Assembly: GCA_018660405.1 (NCBI GenBank)
Contig: JABJKL010000019.1
Span: 1-8,211 of the forward strand
Direction: 5' to 3'
Length of the DNA: 8,211 nucleotides
DNA from: Pseudomonadota bacterium
GTDB lineage: Bacteria; Pseudomonadota; Gammaproteobacteria; Arenicellales; Arenicellaceae
The position numbers and the translations under genes were made by a program. Below are positions 1 to 6,363 of the stretch, piece after piece; within the stretch, counting starts at the first letter, position 1, and each line of letters begins with the position of its first letter. The notes beneath the pieces were generated by a model. The model saw nothing but the letters and a program-made list of their open reading frames with translations, was not told where the DNA came from and searched no databases.

Positions 1-488
1 CCCATTGCAAACTCGCCGGGGGTCATTGGCGAATCGATCGAGCCTCCAGGGCTGGAAGGTGTGCGCGTTCCGAGGCGTGAAGTTGGCGAGTATTGGCCCT
101 TGGTCAATCCATAAATCTCGTTATTAAACAGCAATATGTTCAAGTCTATATTGCGTCGCAAAGCATGCAGCAAATGATTACCGCCGATAGATAAACCATC
201 ACCATCACCGGTTACCATCCATACATCAAGCTCGGGGTTGGTTAGCTTCAGGCCAGTCGCCACTGCCGGTGCTCGACCGTGGATAGTATGGAAACCATAA
301 CTCTGCACATAATATGGGAAGCGGGAAGAACAGCCGATGCCGGAAACAAATGCGGTGTTCTCACGAGTCGCGCCAATATCTGCCAGCGTTTTTGTAACCG
401 CCCTCAAGATGGCGTAATCGCCGCAACCAGGGCACCAGCGAACTTCTTGCGAAGTGGTAAAATCCTTGTGGGTTAACGGCGCGTTCAT
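1..488 (-). CDS. korB: 2-oxoacid (probably 2-oxoglutarate):ferredoxin oxidoreductase beta subunit, 3' end cut by window
   Basis: This is the N-terminal 162 codons of the thiamine-diphosphate-binding subunit that decarboxylates a 2-oxoacid and passes electrons to ferredoxin, forming an acyl-CoA. It acts in the cytoplasm with the alpha subunit encoded just upstream. I read it by translating the minus strand, because the frame runs off the left edge. Visible motifs are CPGCGDY (residues 19-25) and GIGCSSRFPYY (50-60), which supply three cysteines typical of the [4Fe-4S] site. The ThDP/Mg motif begins GDGDG (94-98) and ends NNEIYGLTKGQYSPTS (122-137). The ATG at 486-488 overlaps the korA stop as ATGA, and a GGAG Shine-Dalgarno (496-499) lies 7 nt upstream inside korA, so the two are probably translationally coupled. 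The substrate is inferred: the two-subunit architecture fits KorAB, but other 2-oxoacids cannot be excluded. Confidence 0.93.
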   Translation of the reverse strand, partial: MNAPLTHKDFTTSQEVRWCPGCGDYAILRAVTKTLADIGATRENTAFVSGIGCSSRFPYYVQSYGFHTIHGRAPAVATGLKLTNPELDVWMVTGDGDGLSIGGNHLLHALRRNIDLNILLFNNEIYGLTKGQYSPTSRLGTRTPSSPGGSIDSPMTPGEFAM

Positions 489-2353
489 GCGGCTTCTCCA
501 GGCTGCATAGCCTTAATTGTCGCTAAAATTTTCTTCTTTAACGCAGAAATCCGGAACGGTTGGCCGGTTACCTGTGTTAGCGAAATTGGGTCAATTGCGA
601 AACGATCTTTTAACAATGTACTCATTTGGCCCATGTTCATTTCCGGCACCATAACCTGATCAAAACTGTCGATTAGCTTGCCCAGGTTTTTAGGGAACGG
701 ATTTATGTAGGTAATATGCGCGTAGCTGACGTCCGGATTTGTCTCGCGAACGGCCTTCACAGCTTGAAAAATCGGGCCATAAGTAGAGCCCCATCCAATA
801 ACCAATAATCGGCCTTTTTTATTACCCAGCTCCATCGCCTGTTTAGGAATAAAGTCGGCAACTGCCTTTACTTTATCAGCACGTAGTCGGCTCATCTCTG
901 CATGATTATCGGAATCGTAACAGATGTGGCCGGTATCGATATCTTTCTCGATACCGCCGATTCGATGCATCAAATCCGGTGTGCCCGGCGGAATCCAGGG
1001 CCGCGCCTTTGTGTCTGGGTTACGCGTAAAGGCTTGTGCCTGACGCTCAACACTTTCATCGCGAGCCGGTGGGTCATTACTCTCGATCGGCTCAATAGCA
1101 TCCATATCGGGTATTTCCCAAGGTTCTGCCGCGTTTTGTAAATAACCATCAGTAAGAAGAATGACCGGCGTCATATGGCGTAGCGCAATTCGTACGGCTT
1201 CGATCGCAACATAAAAGCAATCGCCGGGAGCGCGCGTGGCTAACACCGGAATGGGTGTATCACCGTTGCGGCCATAAACGGCCTGGTACAAATCTGACTG
1301 TTCGGTTTTAGTCGGCAATCCGGTAGAAGGGCCACCGCGTTGGGCGTTTACAACGACTAGCGGCAATTCGGTATTAACAGCCAATCCCAAGGCCTCTGTT
1401 TTAAGTGCAATGCCCGGGCCACTACTTGCTGTGACGCCAATTGCGCCACCAAATGAAGCACCAAGAGCGGAACAAACAGCGGCTATCTCATCTTCTGCCT
1501 GGAACGTTCCAACGCCCATGTCGCCCAGTCGCGATAATCGATGCAGCAAACTGGAGGCCGGGGTAATCGGATAGCCACAGAACATCATCGGCTTGTTGGC
1601 TTTTTCCGCTGCAGCGGCCAAACCTAAAGCCAAAGCCTCATCGCCCATAATGCTTCGATATTCTCCAGGCGGAAATTCAGCTGCTTTTACAGTAATGGGC
1701 GAAACGCTAAGTTCGGCAGTCTCGCCATAGATATGGCCGGCTCTCAAGGCGGCCAAATTCGCGTCTCGAATTATTTCCTTTTTTGCAAATTTCTGTTCAA
1801 GCCACTCGCCCACGATTTTTGTATCGCGGTCAAACATCCAGAGCAACAAGCCTAACGCCCATAAATTTTTGCATCGCCCGCCATCGCTTTTGCTCAAGCC
1901 CAGTTCTTTGACCGATTCCAATGTCAACCGGGTGATGTCTGCTTCCACAACATTGTAGCCGTCTAACACACCGCTGGTGCGAGGATCTTCGTCGTAGCCA
2001 GCCTTGCTTAAGTTACGTGAATTAAATGCGTCGCTATTAAGCAAAATGGTGGCATGTTTGGCGACGGTTGCCAGATTAACCTTCAGGGCAGCCGGGTTAA
2101 AAGCGACCAATACCTGTGGTTCGTCGCCAGCCGTAGTGATCGAAATCGACCCTAAATTAATCTGGTAGGCAGATACGCCGAAAGTCGTTCCCACGGGCGC
2201 ACGAATTTCTGCTGGGTAATCGGGGAAAGTTGCAAAATCGTTACCCAATTTTGCGGTTGTAGAAACGAACTGCGACCCCATCAATTGCATGCCATCGCCA
2301 GAGTCGCCCGCGAGTCGAATCACTACAGATTCGAGTTCTGTTTTACTTGTCAC
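485..2353 (-). CDS. korA: 2-oxoacid (probably 2-oxoglutarate):ferredoxin oxidoreductase, fused gamma-alpha subunit
   Basis: This 622-residue subunit pairs with KorB for CoA-dependent oxidative decarboxylation of a 2-oxoacid, likely 2-oxoglutarate to succinyl-CoA, with ferredoxin as acceptor. The N-terminal gamma-type domain (about residues 8-210) opens with GDSGDGMQLMGSQF (16-29). The alpha-type pyrimidine-binding domain starts near 235 and shows YPITPASS (261-268), AEDE (286-289), SSGPGI (310-315) and RGGPSTGLPTKTEQSD (339-354). A C-terminal domain follows. The gamma-alpha fusion and the lack of a separate ferredoxin-like subunit match the two-subunit KorAB type. The start is GTG (2351-2353). 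An in-frame TAA directly precedes it, and the next ATG is Met22, inside the GDSGDGM motif, so GTG must be used. No strong Shine-Dalgarno is visible. The 121-bp gap to thiG could hold its own promoter. Confidence 0.95.
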   Translation of the reverse strand: MTSKTELESVVIRLAGDSGDGMQLMGSQFVSTTAKLGNDFATFPDYPAEIRAPVGTTFGVSAYQINLGSISITTAGDEPQVLVAFNPAALKVNLATVAKHATILLNSDAFNSRNLSKAGYDEDPRTSGVLDGYNVVEADITRLTLESVKELGLSKSDGGRCKNLWALGLLLWMFDRDTKIVGEWLEQKFAKKEIIRDANLAALRAGHIYGETAELSVSPITVKAAEFPPGEYRSIMGDEALALGLAAAAEKANKPMMFCGYPITPASSLLHRLSRLGDMGVGTFQAEDEIAAVCSALGASFGGAIGVTASSGPGIALKTEALGLAVNTELPLVVVNAQRGGPSTGLPTKTEQSDLYQAVYGRNGDTPIPVLATRAPGDCFYVAIEAVRIALRHMTPVILLTDGYLQNAAEPWEIPDMDAIEPIESNDPPARDESVERQAQAFTRNPDTKARPWIPPGTPDLMHRIGGIEKDIDTGHICYDSDNHAEMSRLRADKVKAVADFIPKQAMELGNKKGRLLVIGWGSTYGPIFQAVKAVRETNPDVSYAHITYINPFPKNLGKLIDSFDQVMVPEMNMGQMSTLLKDRFAIDPISLTQVTGQPFRISALKKKILATIKAMQPGEAA

Positions 2354-2474
2354 TTAATTAGACCGGTAGTTAATCAAAATAGTCAGGCCACATTTGGCCC
2401 AAACGGGCGGATATTAACGCGTTTTACCCCGTTAAAGCCACCTTCTTTACAGATAATTGAGAACGTCGACCAGA
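2354..2474. promoter_or_regulatory. thiG-korA intergenic region with inverted repeats
   Basis: This is the only long gap within the minus-strand gene group. It holds three dyad elements: GGCCA-CATT-TGGCC (2386-2399), the palindrome AACGCGTT (2416-2423), and AACGGG/CCCGTT arms (2402-2407 and 2428-2433) that enclose that palindrome. No T-run follows any of them, so they are not good intrinsic terminators. A korAB promoter or an operator would fit the position, but the best -35/-10 pair I can draw on the minus strand is poor. The regulatory role is inferred from position and symmetry only. Confidence 0.3.
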
Positions 2475-3260
2475 CTAAAAAATAGTTCCTTCGATGGGCG
2501 AAGACGCACTGGCAAATCGCTTCCTGGGCATGCGCCCTGCGAGGAACGCTTCTCGGCCTGCTTCGATGCCTTTTTTCATCGCAGAAGCCATTAAAATTGG
2601 GTCCTTTGCAGCCGCAATCGCGGTATTCATCAGCACCCCATCACAGCCTAATTCCATCGCAATCGCCGCGTCACTTGCGGTGCCAACACCCGCGTCTACA
2701 ATGATGGGCACGGTAGCCTCTTCAATAATAGTAATAATGTTGTAAGGGTTGCGAATACCCAGACCAGAACCAATCGGTGCTGCCAGCGGCATTACCGATA
2801 CGCAACCAATTTCGGCCAATCGACGCGCAATCAGTGGGTCGTCCGAGGTATACACCATTACGTCGAAGTCATCTTTTACCAATTCTTCGGCTGCGACCAG
2901 AGTTTCCGGTATATCCGGAAAAAGCGTTTTGTCATCGCCCAACACCTCAAGCTTGACCAATTTGTGACCATCCAACAGCTCGCGCGCCAGGCGGCAAGTG
3001 CGCACTGCATCCTTAGCGTTATAGCAGCCAGCGGTGTTCGGCAAAATGGTGTATTTCTCCGGTGGAAGAATATCCAGCAAGTTGGGTTCGTCGGGGTTTT
3101 GGCCGATATTGGTTCGACGAATCGCCACCGTGACTATCTGTGCACCACTGGCTTCAATCGCCAGGCGCGTCTGGTCATGGTCTTTGTATTTTCCGGTGCC
3201 TACTAATAAGCGCGAGCCAAATTCCATGCCTGCAACGCTGAGTTTTGTATCTTCAGTCAT
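2475..3260 (-). CDS. thiG: Thiazole synthase ThiG
   Basis: ThiG is a cytoplasmic TIM-barrel enzyme that forms the thiazole phosphate moiety of thiamine from deoxyxylulose 5-phosphate, dehydroglycine and the thiocarboxylate of ThiS. With the ATG at 3258-3260 the protein is 261 residues. Family blocks in order are SRLLVGTGKYKD, VAIRRTNIGQNPDEPNLLD, ILPNTAGCYNA, LVKLEVLGDDKTLFPD, VMPLAAPIGSGLGIRNPYN, VDAGVGTASDAAIAMELG and MPRKRFASASSP. The Schiff-base lysine is probably the Lys of VKLEV (about residue 103). The sequence closely resembles the Pseudomonas form as I remember it. An in-frame GTG at 3276-3278 would add six residues. Neither start has a well-placed Shine-Dalgarno, and I chose the ATG because its N-terminus fits the family. 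The gene follows thiS closely, as is common. ThiF and the dehydroglycine-forming enzyme are not in this window. Confidence 0.97.
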   Translation of the reverse strand: MTEDTKLSVAGMEFGSRLLVGTGKYKDHDQTRLAIEASGAQIVTVAIRRTNIGQNPDEPNLLDILPPEKYTILPNTAGCYNAKDAVRTCRLARELLDGHKLVKLEVLGDDKTLFPDIPETLVAAEELVKDDFDVMVYTSDDPLIARRLAEIGCVSVMPLAAPIGSGLGIRNPYNIITIIEEATVPIIVDAGVGTASDAAIAMELGCDGVLMNTAIAAAKDPILMASAMKKGIEAGREAFLAGRMPRKRFASASSPIEGTIF

Positions 3261-3299
3261 AACTATTTTGTTATCCACCTTTAACCAACGGCCTTTCTA

Positions 3300-3500
3300 C
3301 TAGCCGCCACCAATCGCGACGACCACCTCTATTTGGTCATTATCATTGACTATGGTTTGTGCGTGTAGACTGCGTGGCACAATTTCTTCATTGCGCTCTA
3401 CCGCGTAACGGCGAGTGCCAACCTCCATCATATTAACCAAATCCTGAATCGTGGTGCCCGATGACATGTCCTGTGTTTCACCATTTAGTACAAACTGCAT
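3300..3500 (-). CDS. thiS: Sulfur carrier protein ThiS
   Basis: ThiS is a 66-residue ubiquitin-fold carrier. Its C-terminal Gly-Gly is adenylated by ThiF and converted to a thiocarboxylate, which gives sulfur to ThiG during thiazole formation. Length is normal and the tail VVAIGGG ends directly at the stop, as needed for activation. Other family signatures are LNGE near the N-terminus, RRYAVERNEEIVPRS (30-44) and DQIEVV near the C-terminus. The gene lies 39 bp upstream of the ATG chosen for thiG, or 21 bp if the alternative GTG is used, and 38 bp downstream of the anchor-protein gene. A fourfold heptamer repeat fills most of that 38-bp gap. A GAGG sits 13 nt before the ATG, rather far for an ideal Shine-Dalgarno, with only a short GGG nearer. 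No TPP riboswitch fits into this gap. Confidence 0.95.
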   Translation of the reverse strand: MQFVLNGETQDMSSGTTIQDLVNMMEVGTRRYAVERNEEIVPRSLHAQTIVNDNDQIEVVVAIGGG

Positions 3501-3514
3501 TTGCCCGCTTTAGC

Positions 3515-3542
3515 CTCTTAACTCTTAACTCTTAACTCTTAA
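3515..3542. repeat. Four perfect tandem copies of heptamer CTCTTAA (TTAAGAG on the coding strand)
   Basis: Units lie at 3515-3521, 3522-3528, 3529-3535 and 3536-3542 with no mismatch. On the transcribed strand the first unit supplies the TAA stop of the anchor-protein gene. The last unit runs into GAGG ahead of thiS. Because seven is not a multiple of three, successive units put TAA in all three frames. Such perfect short repeats can gain or lose units by slippage. Whether this one has any role is unknown. Confidence 0.97.
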
Positions 3543-4153
3543 CCACCCAAATCAATTGCAACGAGTTCATCATAATAGCCACTAACGGTCAGTTGAATTT
3601 CAACCGGGCCATCACTCAAATTCAGAAAATACCAACCATGCTGACCAGTATACGGTGCGATCATCGCACCACGATCACTGGTGCCTTCACCTTCGACGTA
3701 ACGGGTAAAAAACCCGGGGTCTGGTTGACCACCTGGTTGGTGGGCATGATAATCGTAATACACGTTTGACGTCGATTCCCATTCATAAACAATGGCGTCA
3801 CCCGCCTGCATGATCGCTTTGTACTCGGTGCGACCATCCAGTTCGAGCAATATGGTAACCGTTTCGGTTTGTAGCGCTTTGTTTGCACGAACAATATTTG
3901 CCCCATCGACGGCTGGTGCAAGGCGCCCCATATCATTGTAGAGAACTTCCAGATTGGCATAATCCAGCAGGCGAAAATCAAGAACTTCCAATGTGCCTGC
4001 AGCGTTTGTTACCACTCCAGTACCAGCAGCGTCGGCGACCGTCGATTCGTCGGAGTTAATATATACACCCACGCCAACGACCACACCAATGACCAGCGCT
4101 AGCAAAGTACCGGTGCCCAATAGCGACTGATTTACTTTTACCTTGTTAATCAC
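3539..4153 (-). CDS. Single-pass membrane-anchored protein of unknown function, partner of the HupE-like protein
   Basis: The protein has about 204 residues: a short basic N-terminus, one strongly hydrophobic segment (about 11-32, LLALVIGVVVGVGVYI), then a roughly 170-residue domain expected outside the cytoplasm. The distal part, from VTILLELDGRTEYKA through YEWESTSNVYYDYHAHQPGG to GQHGWYFLNLSDGPVEIQL, recalls GOLD-like beta-sandwich proteins found beside HupE/UreJ genes. That similarity is from memory and unproven. A HAH pair (about 136-138) and a later His (about 172) could bind metal. There is no in-frame ATG at the front. I chose GTG (4151-4153) because GGGAG lies 5 nt upstream; a TTG at 4169-4171 is the alternative (210 residues). 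The gene starts 21 bp after the HupE-like gene stops, which suggests co-translation and a shared membrane role. The molecular function is not known to me. Confidence 0.82.
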   Translation of the reverse strand: MINKVKVNQSLLGTGTLLALVIGVVVGVGVYINSDESTVADAAGTGVVTNAAGTLEVLDFRLLDYANLEVLYNDMGRLAPAVDGANIVRANKALQTETVTILLELDGRTEYKAIMQAGDAIVYEWESTSNVYYDYHAHQPGGQPDPGFFTRYVEGEGTSDRGAMIAPYTGQHGWYFLNLSDGPVEIQLTVSGYYDELVAIDLGG

Positions 4154-4158
4154 ATTTA

Positions 4159-4163
4159 CTCCC
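4159..4163 (-). promoter_or_regulatory. Shine-Dalgarno GGGAG for the anchor-protein gene
   Basis: GGGAG lies 5 nt before the GTG at 4151-4153. It favours this start over the upstream TTG at 4169-4171, which has no comparable site. An ATG one base out of frame here is followed at once by TGA, so it is not usable. Confidence 0.6.
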
Positions 4164-4174
4164 AAACTCAACGA

Positions 4175-4858
4175 CTAAATAACTAAATGCATCAACTGCC
4201 AGCTAGCCAACGCAAAACCACAACCCAATAAAATAAAATTAAATGGCGCCCCAAAATACTCTTTGGAATCCACCCGTCGCCAAAATATCAGCACAGCCAG
4301 CAACACCGTTAAAGCGATTAATTGTCCCGCTTCAACCCCAACATTAAACGAGAGCAAATTCGGTAGCAAGCCATCTTCGCTCAATCCCAAATCTTGCAGC
4401 TTTGTCGCCAGGCCTAATCCATGGAATAAACCAAATATAAAGGTTGCCCAGCGATCATTAGGTGTCCATCCGAGCACCGAGTCAAAGCCACCAAGATTAT
4501 CAAATGCCTTATAGGCCACCGACAAGCCAATGATGCCATCGATAATATAGGGGTTAACATTAATGCCGTTCAGCACACCGAAAACCAGCGTAAGGCTGTG
4601 TCCCACGGCGAAAAGTGTAACGTACAAGGCTACCGATCTGAGCCCGGTCAAATAGAAAATAACCCCGAGCAAAAACAAAATGTGGTCGTAGCCAGTGACC
4701 ATATGTTTGGCGCCCAGCCAGGCATACAACCAGAAGTCAAAGCCACTTCGTCCGGCAATCAGCGCGATATCTTCCGGGCTAACATTGTGCGCCCAGGCAG
4801 CAGATGCCGCCAGTAAACTTACAAGCAGCAGTAGGGATAAGCGAATCGGATAGGTCAT
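4175..4858 (-). CDS. HupE/UreJ-type membrane protein, putative metal permease
   Basis: This 227-residue inner-membrane protein belongs to the HupE/UreJ group, whose members are linked to nickel or other metal uptake. A signal peptide ends at AAWA, so the mature chain probably starts HNVSPEDI (His24). About six hydrophobic segments follow. Conserved polar sites inside them are AKHMVTGYDHILFLLG (50-65), VGHSLTL (85-91), FGLFHGLGLA (142-151) and FNVGVEAGQ (171-179), giving candidate ligands His52, Asp58, His59, His87, His146 and Glu176. No hydrogenase or urease gene is nearby, so nickel supply to those enzymes is not implied and the metal is unknown. The ATG at 4856-4858 gives a complete signal peptide, but no clear Shine-Dalgarno precedes it. 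It is the first gene of the minus-strand group and faces mutY across a divergent gap. Confidence 0.88.
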   Translation of the reverse strand: MTYPIRLSLLLLVSLLAASAAWAHNVSPEDIALIAGRSGFDFWLYAWLGAKHMVTGYDHILFLLGVIFYLTGLRSVALYVTLFAVGHSLTLVFGVLNGINVNPYIIDGIIGLSVAYKAFDNLGGFDSVLGWTPNDRWATFIFGLFHGLGLATKLQDLGLSEDGLLPNLLSFNVGVEAGQLIALTVLLAVLIFWRRVDSKEYFGAPFNFILLGCGFALASWQLMHLVI

Positions 4859-4973
4859 GTGTATTTCATGGCAATAGATATGGCCGCGACTATAAACCTA
4901 ACCGTGCATAACTGCCACATCCAGTCGCTGAATTGTTACGATACGTAGCACTTCTTCAGCATGATATTGCTTT
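4859..4973. promoter_or_regulatory. Divergent intergenic region between the HupE-like gene and mutY
   Basis: This 115-bp gap must hold or lie near the promoters of both the minus-strand group and mutY-yggX. On the minus strand TATAGT, the complement of 4889-4894, is a fair -10, but I see no matching -35. On the plus strand GATATT (4963-4968) is a possible -10 placed so close to the mutY ATG that the transcript would be nearly leaderless. Neither gene has a clear Shine-Dalgarno here. Promoter positions are guesses. Confidence 0.35.
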
Positions 4974-6020
4974 ATGCCCAATAAACTCCAAAATTTTGCC
5001 AAACGGCTACTCATTTGGTTTGCCACCGATGGTCGCAAGGGTTTGCCGTGGCAGCGCAATAGTGATCCCTACCCTATATGGGTATCGGAAATCATGTTAC
5101 AGCAAACCCAGGTAGTCACTGTTATTCCGTACTTTGAGCGCTTCCTGACGCAATTTCCGAGCATCAGCGCATTGGCGCAGGCCCCGATCGACGATGTGCT
5201 GCATATTTGGACAGGACTGGGTTATTACGCGCGTGCACGAAATTTACATAAAGCGGCCCGCTTTATAGAACATGAACACGGTGGGCAGTTTCCCCAAAAA
5301 GTGGAGCAAGCGGTGGCACTGCCCGGCATAGGCCTATCCACCGCCGGAGCCATTTTGAGTTTTGCTTTCGGGCAAACACACCGTATTTTGGATGGCAATG
5401 TAAAGCGGGTACTTTGCCGTCATCAAGCGATTGATGGCTGGCCCGGCAAAACCAAAGTGCATAAGGATCTCTGGGTGTTGGCAGGCAAGCTCACTCCAAA
5501 CGGTCAGGTTGCGCAATACAATCAGGCGATTATGGATCTTGGCGCCACCGTGTGTCGGCGGAGCAAGCCAGATTGCCAGGCATGCCCGGTACGTGACGAT
5601 TGCATTGCCTACGCCGAAAAGACCGTCGCCTTGTACCCCACCCCAAAACCGAAAACCAGCAAACCCGTGCAGCAAACCTATATGTTAATTAGCGTGAATA
5701 AACACCGAGAAGTGCTGCTAGAACGGCGACCCCCTACGGGCATTTGGGGTGGATTGTGGTGCTTTCCCGAAACCGACGTGGTCGAACACCTGACGATTGC
5801 TCAACGGCTGCCCGAGTTTCGTCACACATTTAGCCATTATCACCTTGATATTGCGCCCGTTATTATCAACGCGGCTAATAAAAACACGACGCACGAACGA
5901 ATCGAAGAACCCAGACAAACCCAATGGTGCAACCCAGCCTCACCGCCTGCCGTTGGGTACGCAGCGCCGGTCAAAAAATTATTGGCAATATTGACCGAAC
6001 AGACGATCGCTATGGGCTAA
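4974..6020 (+). CDS. mutY: Adenine DNA glycosylase MutY
   Basis: MutY removes adenine mispaired with 8-oxoguanine in base excision repair. The 348-residue length matches the family (E. coli about 350). In order: the glycosylase core with LPWQ (24-27) and SEIMLQQTQV (38-47, catalytic Glu39), the helix-hairpin-helix LPGIGLSTAGAI (117-128), ILDGNVKRVL (138-147, catalytic Asp140), and the [4Fe-4S] cysteines Cys194, Cys201, Cys204 and Cys210 in C-X6-C-X2-C-X5-C spacing. The C-terminal Nudix-like domain that recognises 8-oxoguanine follows from about 230, with RRPPTGIWGGLWCFPE (251-266) and FRHTFSHYHL (282-291). All key residues are present. An in-frame TGA at 4962-4964 makes the ATG at 4974 the first possible start. 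There is no obvious Shine-Dalgarno. yggX begins 44 bp downstream, the usual gammaproteobacterial pairing. Confidence 0.97.
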   Translation: MPNKLQNFAKRLLIWFATDGRKGLPWQRNSDPYPIWVSEIMLQQTQVVTVIPYFERFLTQFPSISALAQAPIDDVLHIWTGLGYYARARNLHKAARFIEHEHGGQFPQKVEQAVALPGIGLSTAGAILSFAFGQTHRILDGNVKRVLCRHQAIDGWPGKTKVHKDLWVLAGKLTPNGQVAQYNQAIMDLGATVCRRSKPDCQACPVRDDCIAYAEKTVALYPTPKPKTSKPVQQTYMLISVNKHREVLLERRPPTGIWGGLWCFPETDVVEHLTIAQRLPEFRHTFSHYHLDIAPVIINAANKNTTHERIEEPRQTQWCNPASPPAVGYAAPVKKLLAILTEQTIAMG

Positions 6021-6064
6021 AATTAGACCGTTCAATATTTCAACCGACAGATACTACAGATAAT

Positions 6065-6337
6065 ATGAGCCACACCGTACAATGCGCAAAATTAGGCAAA
6101 GAAGCCGAAGGTCTGGATTTTCAATCCTGGCCGGGTGACCTGGGCAAACGAATATTCGATAATATCTCCAAAGAAGCATGGGCAATGTGGCTTGCCCACC
6201 AAACCATGCTAATCAACGAATATCGACTTAACCCGATGGATCCGAAAGCAAAGGAGCTTATCCTCGACGAGATGGAAAAATTCCTGTTTGGCGAGGGTTC
6301 CGATTTGCCCGACGAGTTTGTTCCACCAGAAAGCTAG
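6065..6337 (+). CDS. yggX: YggX family Fe(II)-trafficking / oxidative damage protection protein
   Basis: This is a 90-residue cytoplasmic protein of normal length for YggX (E. coli 91). The family is linked to protection of iron-sulfur clusters from oxidation and to iron trafficking. Family signatures are QCAKLGKEAEGLDFQSWPG (6-24, including the conserved Cys7), LGKRIFDNISKEAWAMW (26-42) and QTMLINEYRLNPMDP (46-60), ending in an acidic tail. The frame is open further upstream, to an ATG at 5924, but that extension overlaps the end of mutY out of frame and is foreign to the family, so I start at 6065. It lies 44 bp after mutY with no terminator between and is probably co-transcribed. Both products relate to oxidative damage. 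Confidence 0.96.
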   Translation: MSHTVQCAKLGKEAEGLDFQSWPGDLGKRIFDNISKEAWAMWLAHQTMLINEYRLNPMDPKAKELILDEMEKFLFGEGSDLPDEFVPPES

Positions 6338-6346
6338 CTTTACTCC

Positions 6347-6363
6347 GATAGTCACTCACTATC
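6347..6363. terminator. Weak hairpin between converging gene ends
   Basis: GATAGT (6347-6352) and ACTATC (6358-6363) form a 6-bp stem with a 5-nt loop. It lies just past the yggX stop and includes the stop codon of the converging beta-lactamase-fold gene. A T-run is missing on both sides, so intrinsic termination would be weak. A shared bidirectional terminator is possible but uncertain. Confidence 0.25.

Noticed and set aside
279..476. 65-codon plus-strand open frame near the left edge
   Set aside because: It is antisense to korB, whose minus-strand translation has unmistakable family motifs.
3501..3538. Possible TPP riboswitch ahead of thiS
   Set aside because: The gap is too short and mostly heptamer repeat; none of the conserved TPP aptamer core is visible here or in the divergent region upstream.
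3661..3981. 106-codon minus-strand open frame
   Set aside because: It is a shifted-frame shadow inside the anchor-protein gene; the product has no family motif, whereas the main frame has a clear membrane anchor and domain.
5924..6064. 47-codon upstream extension of yggX
   Set aside because: It overlaps the end of mutY out of frame and is not part of the YggX family; the ATG at 6065 gives a full-length family member.
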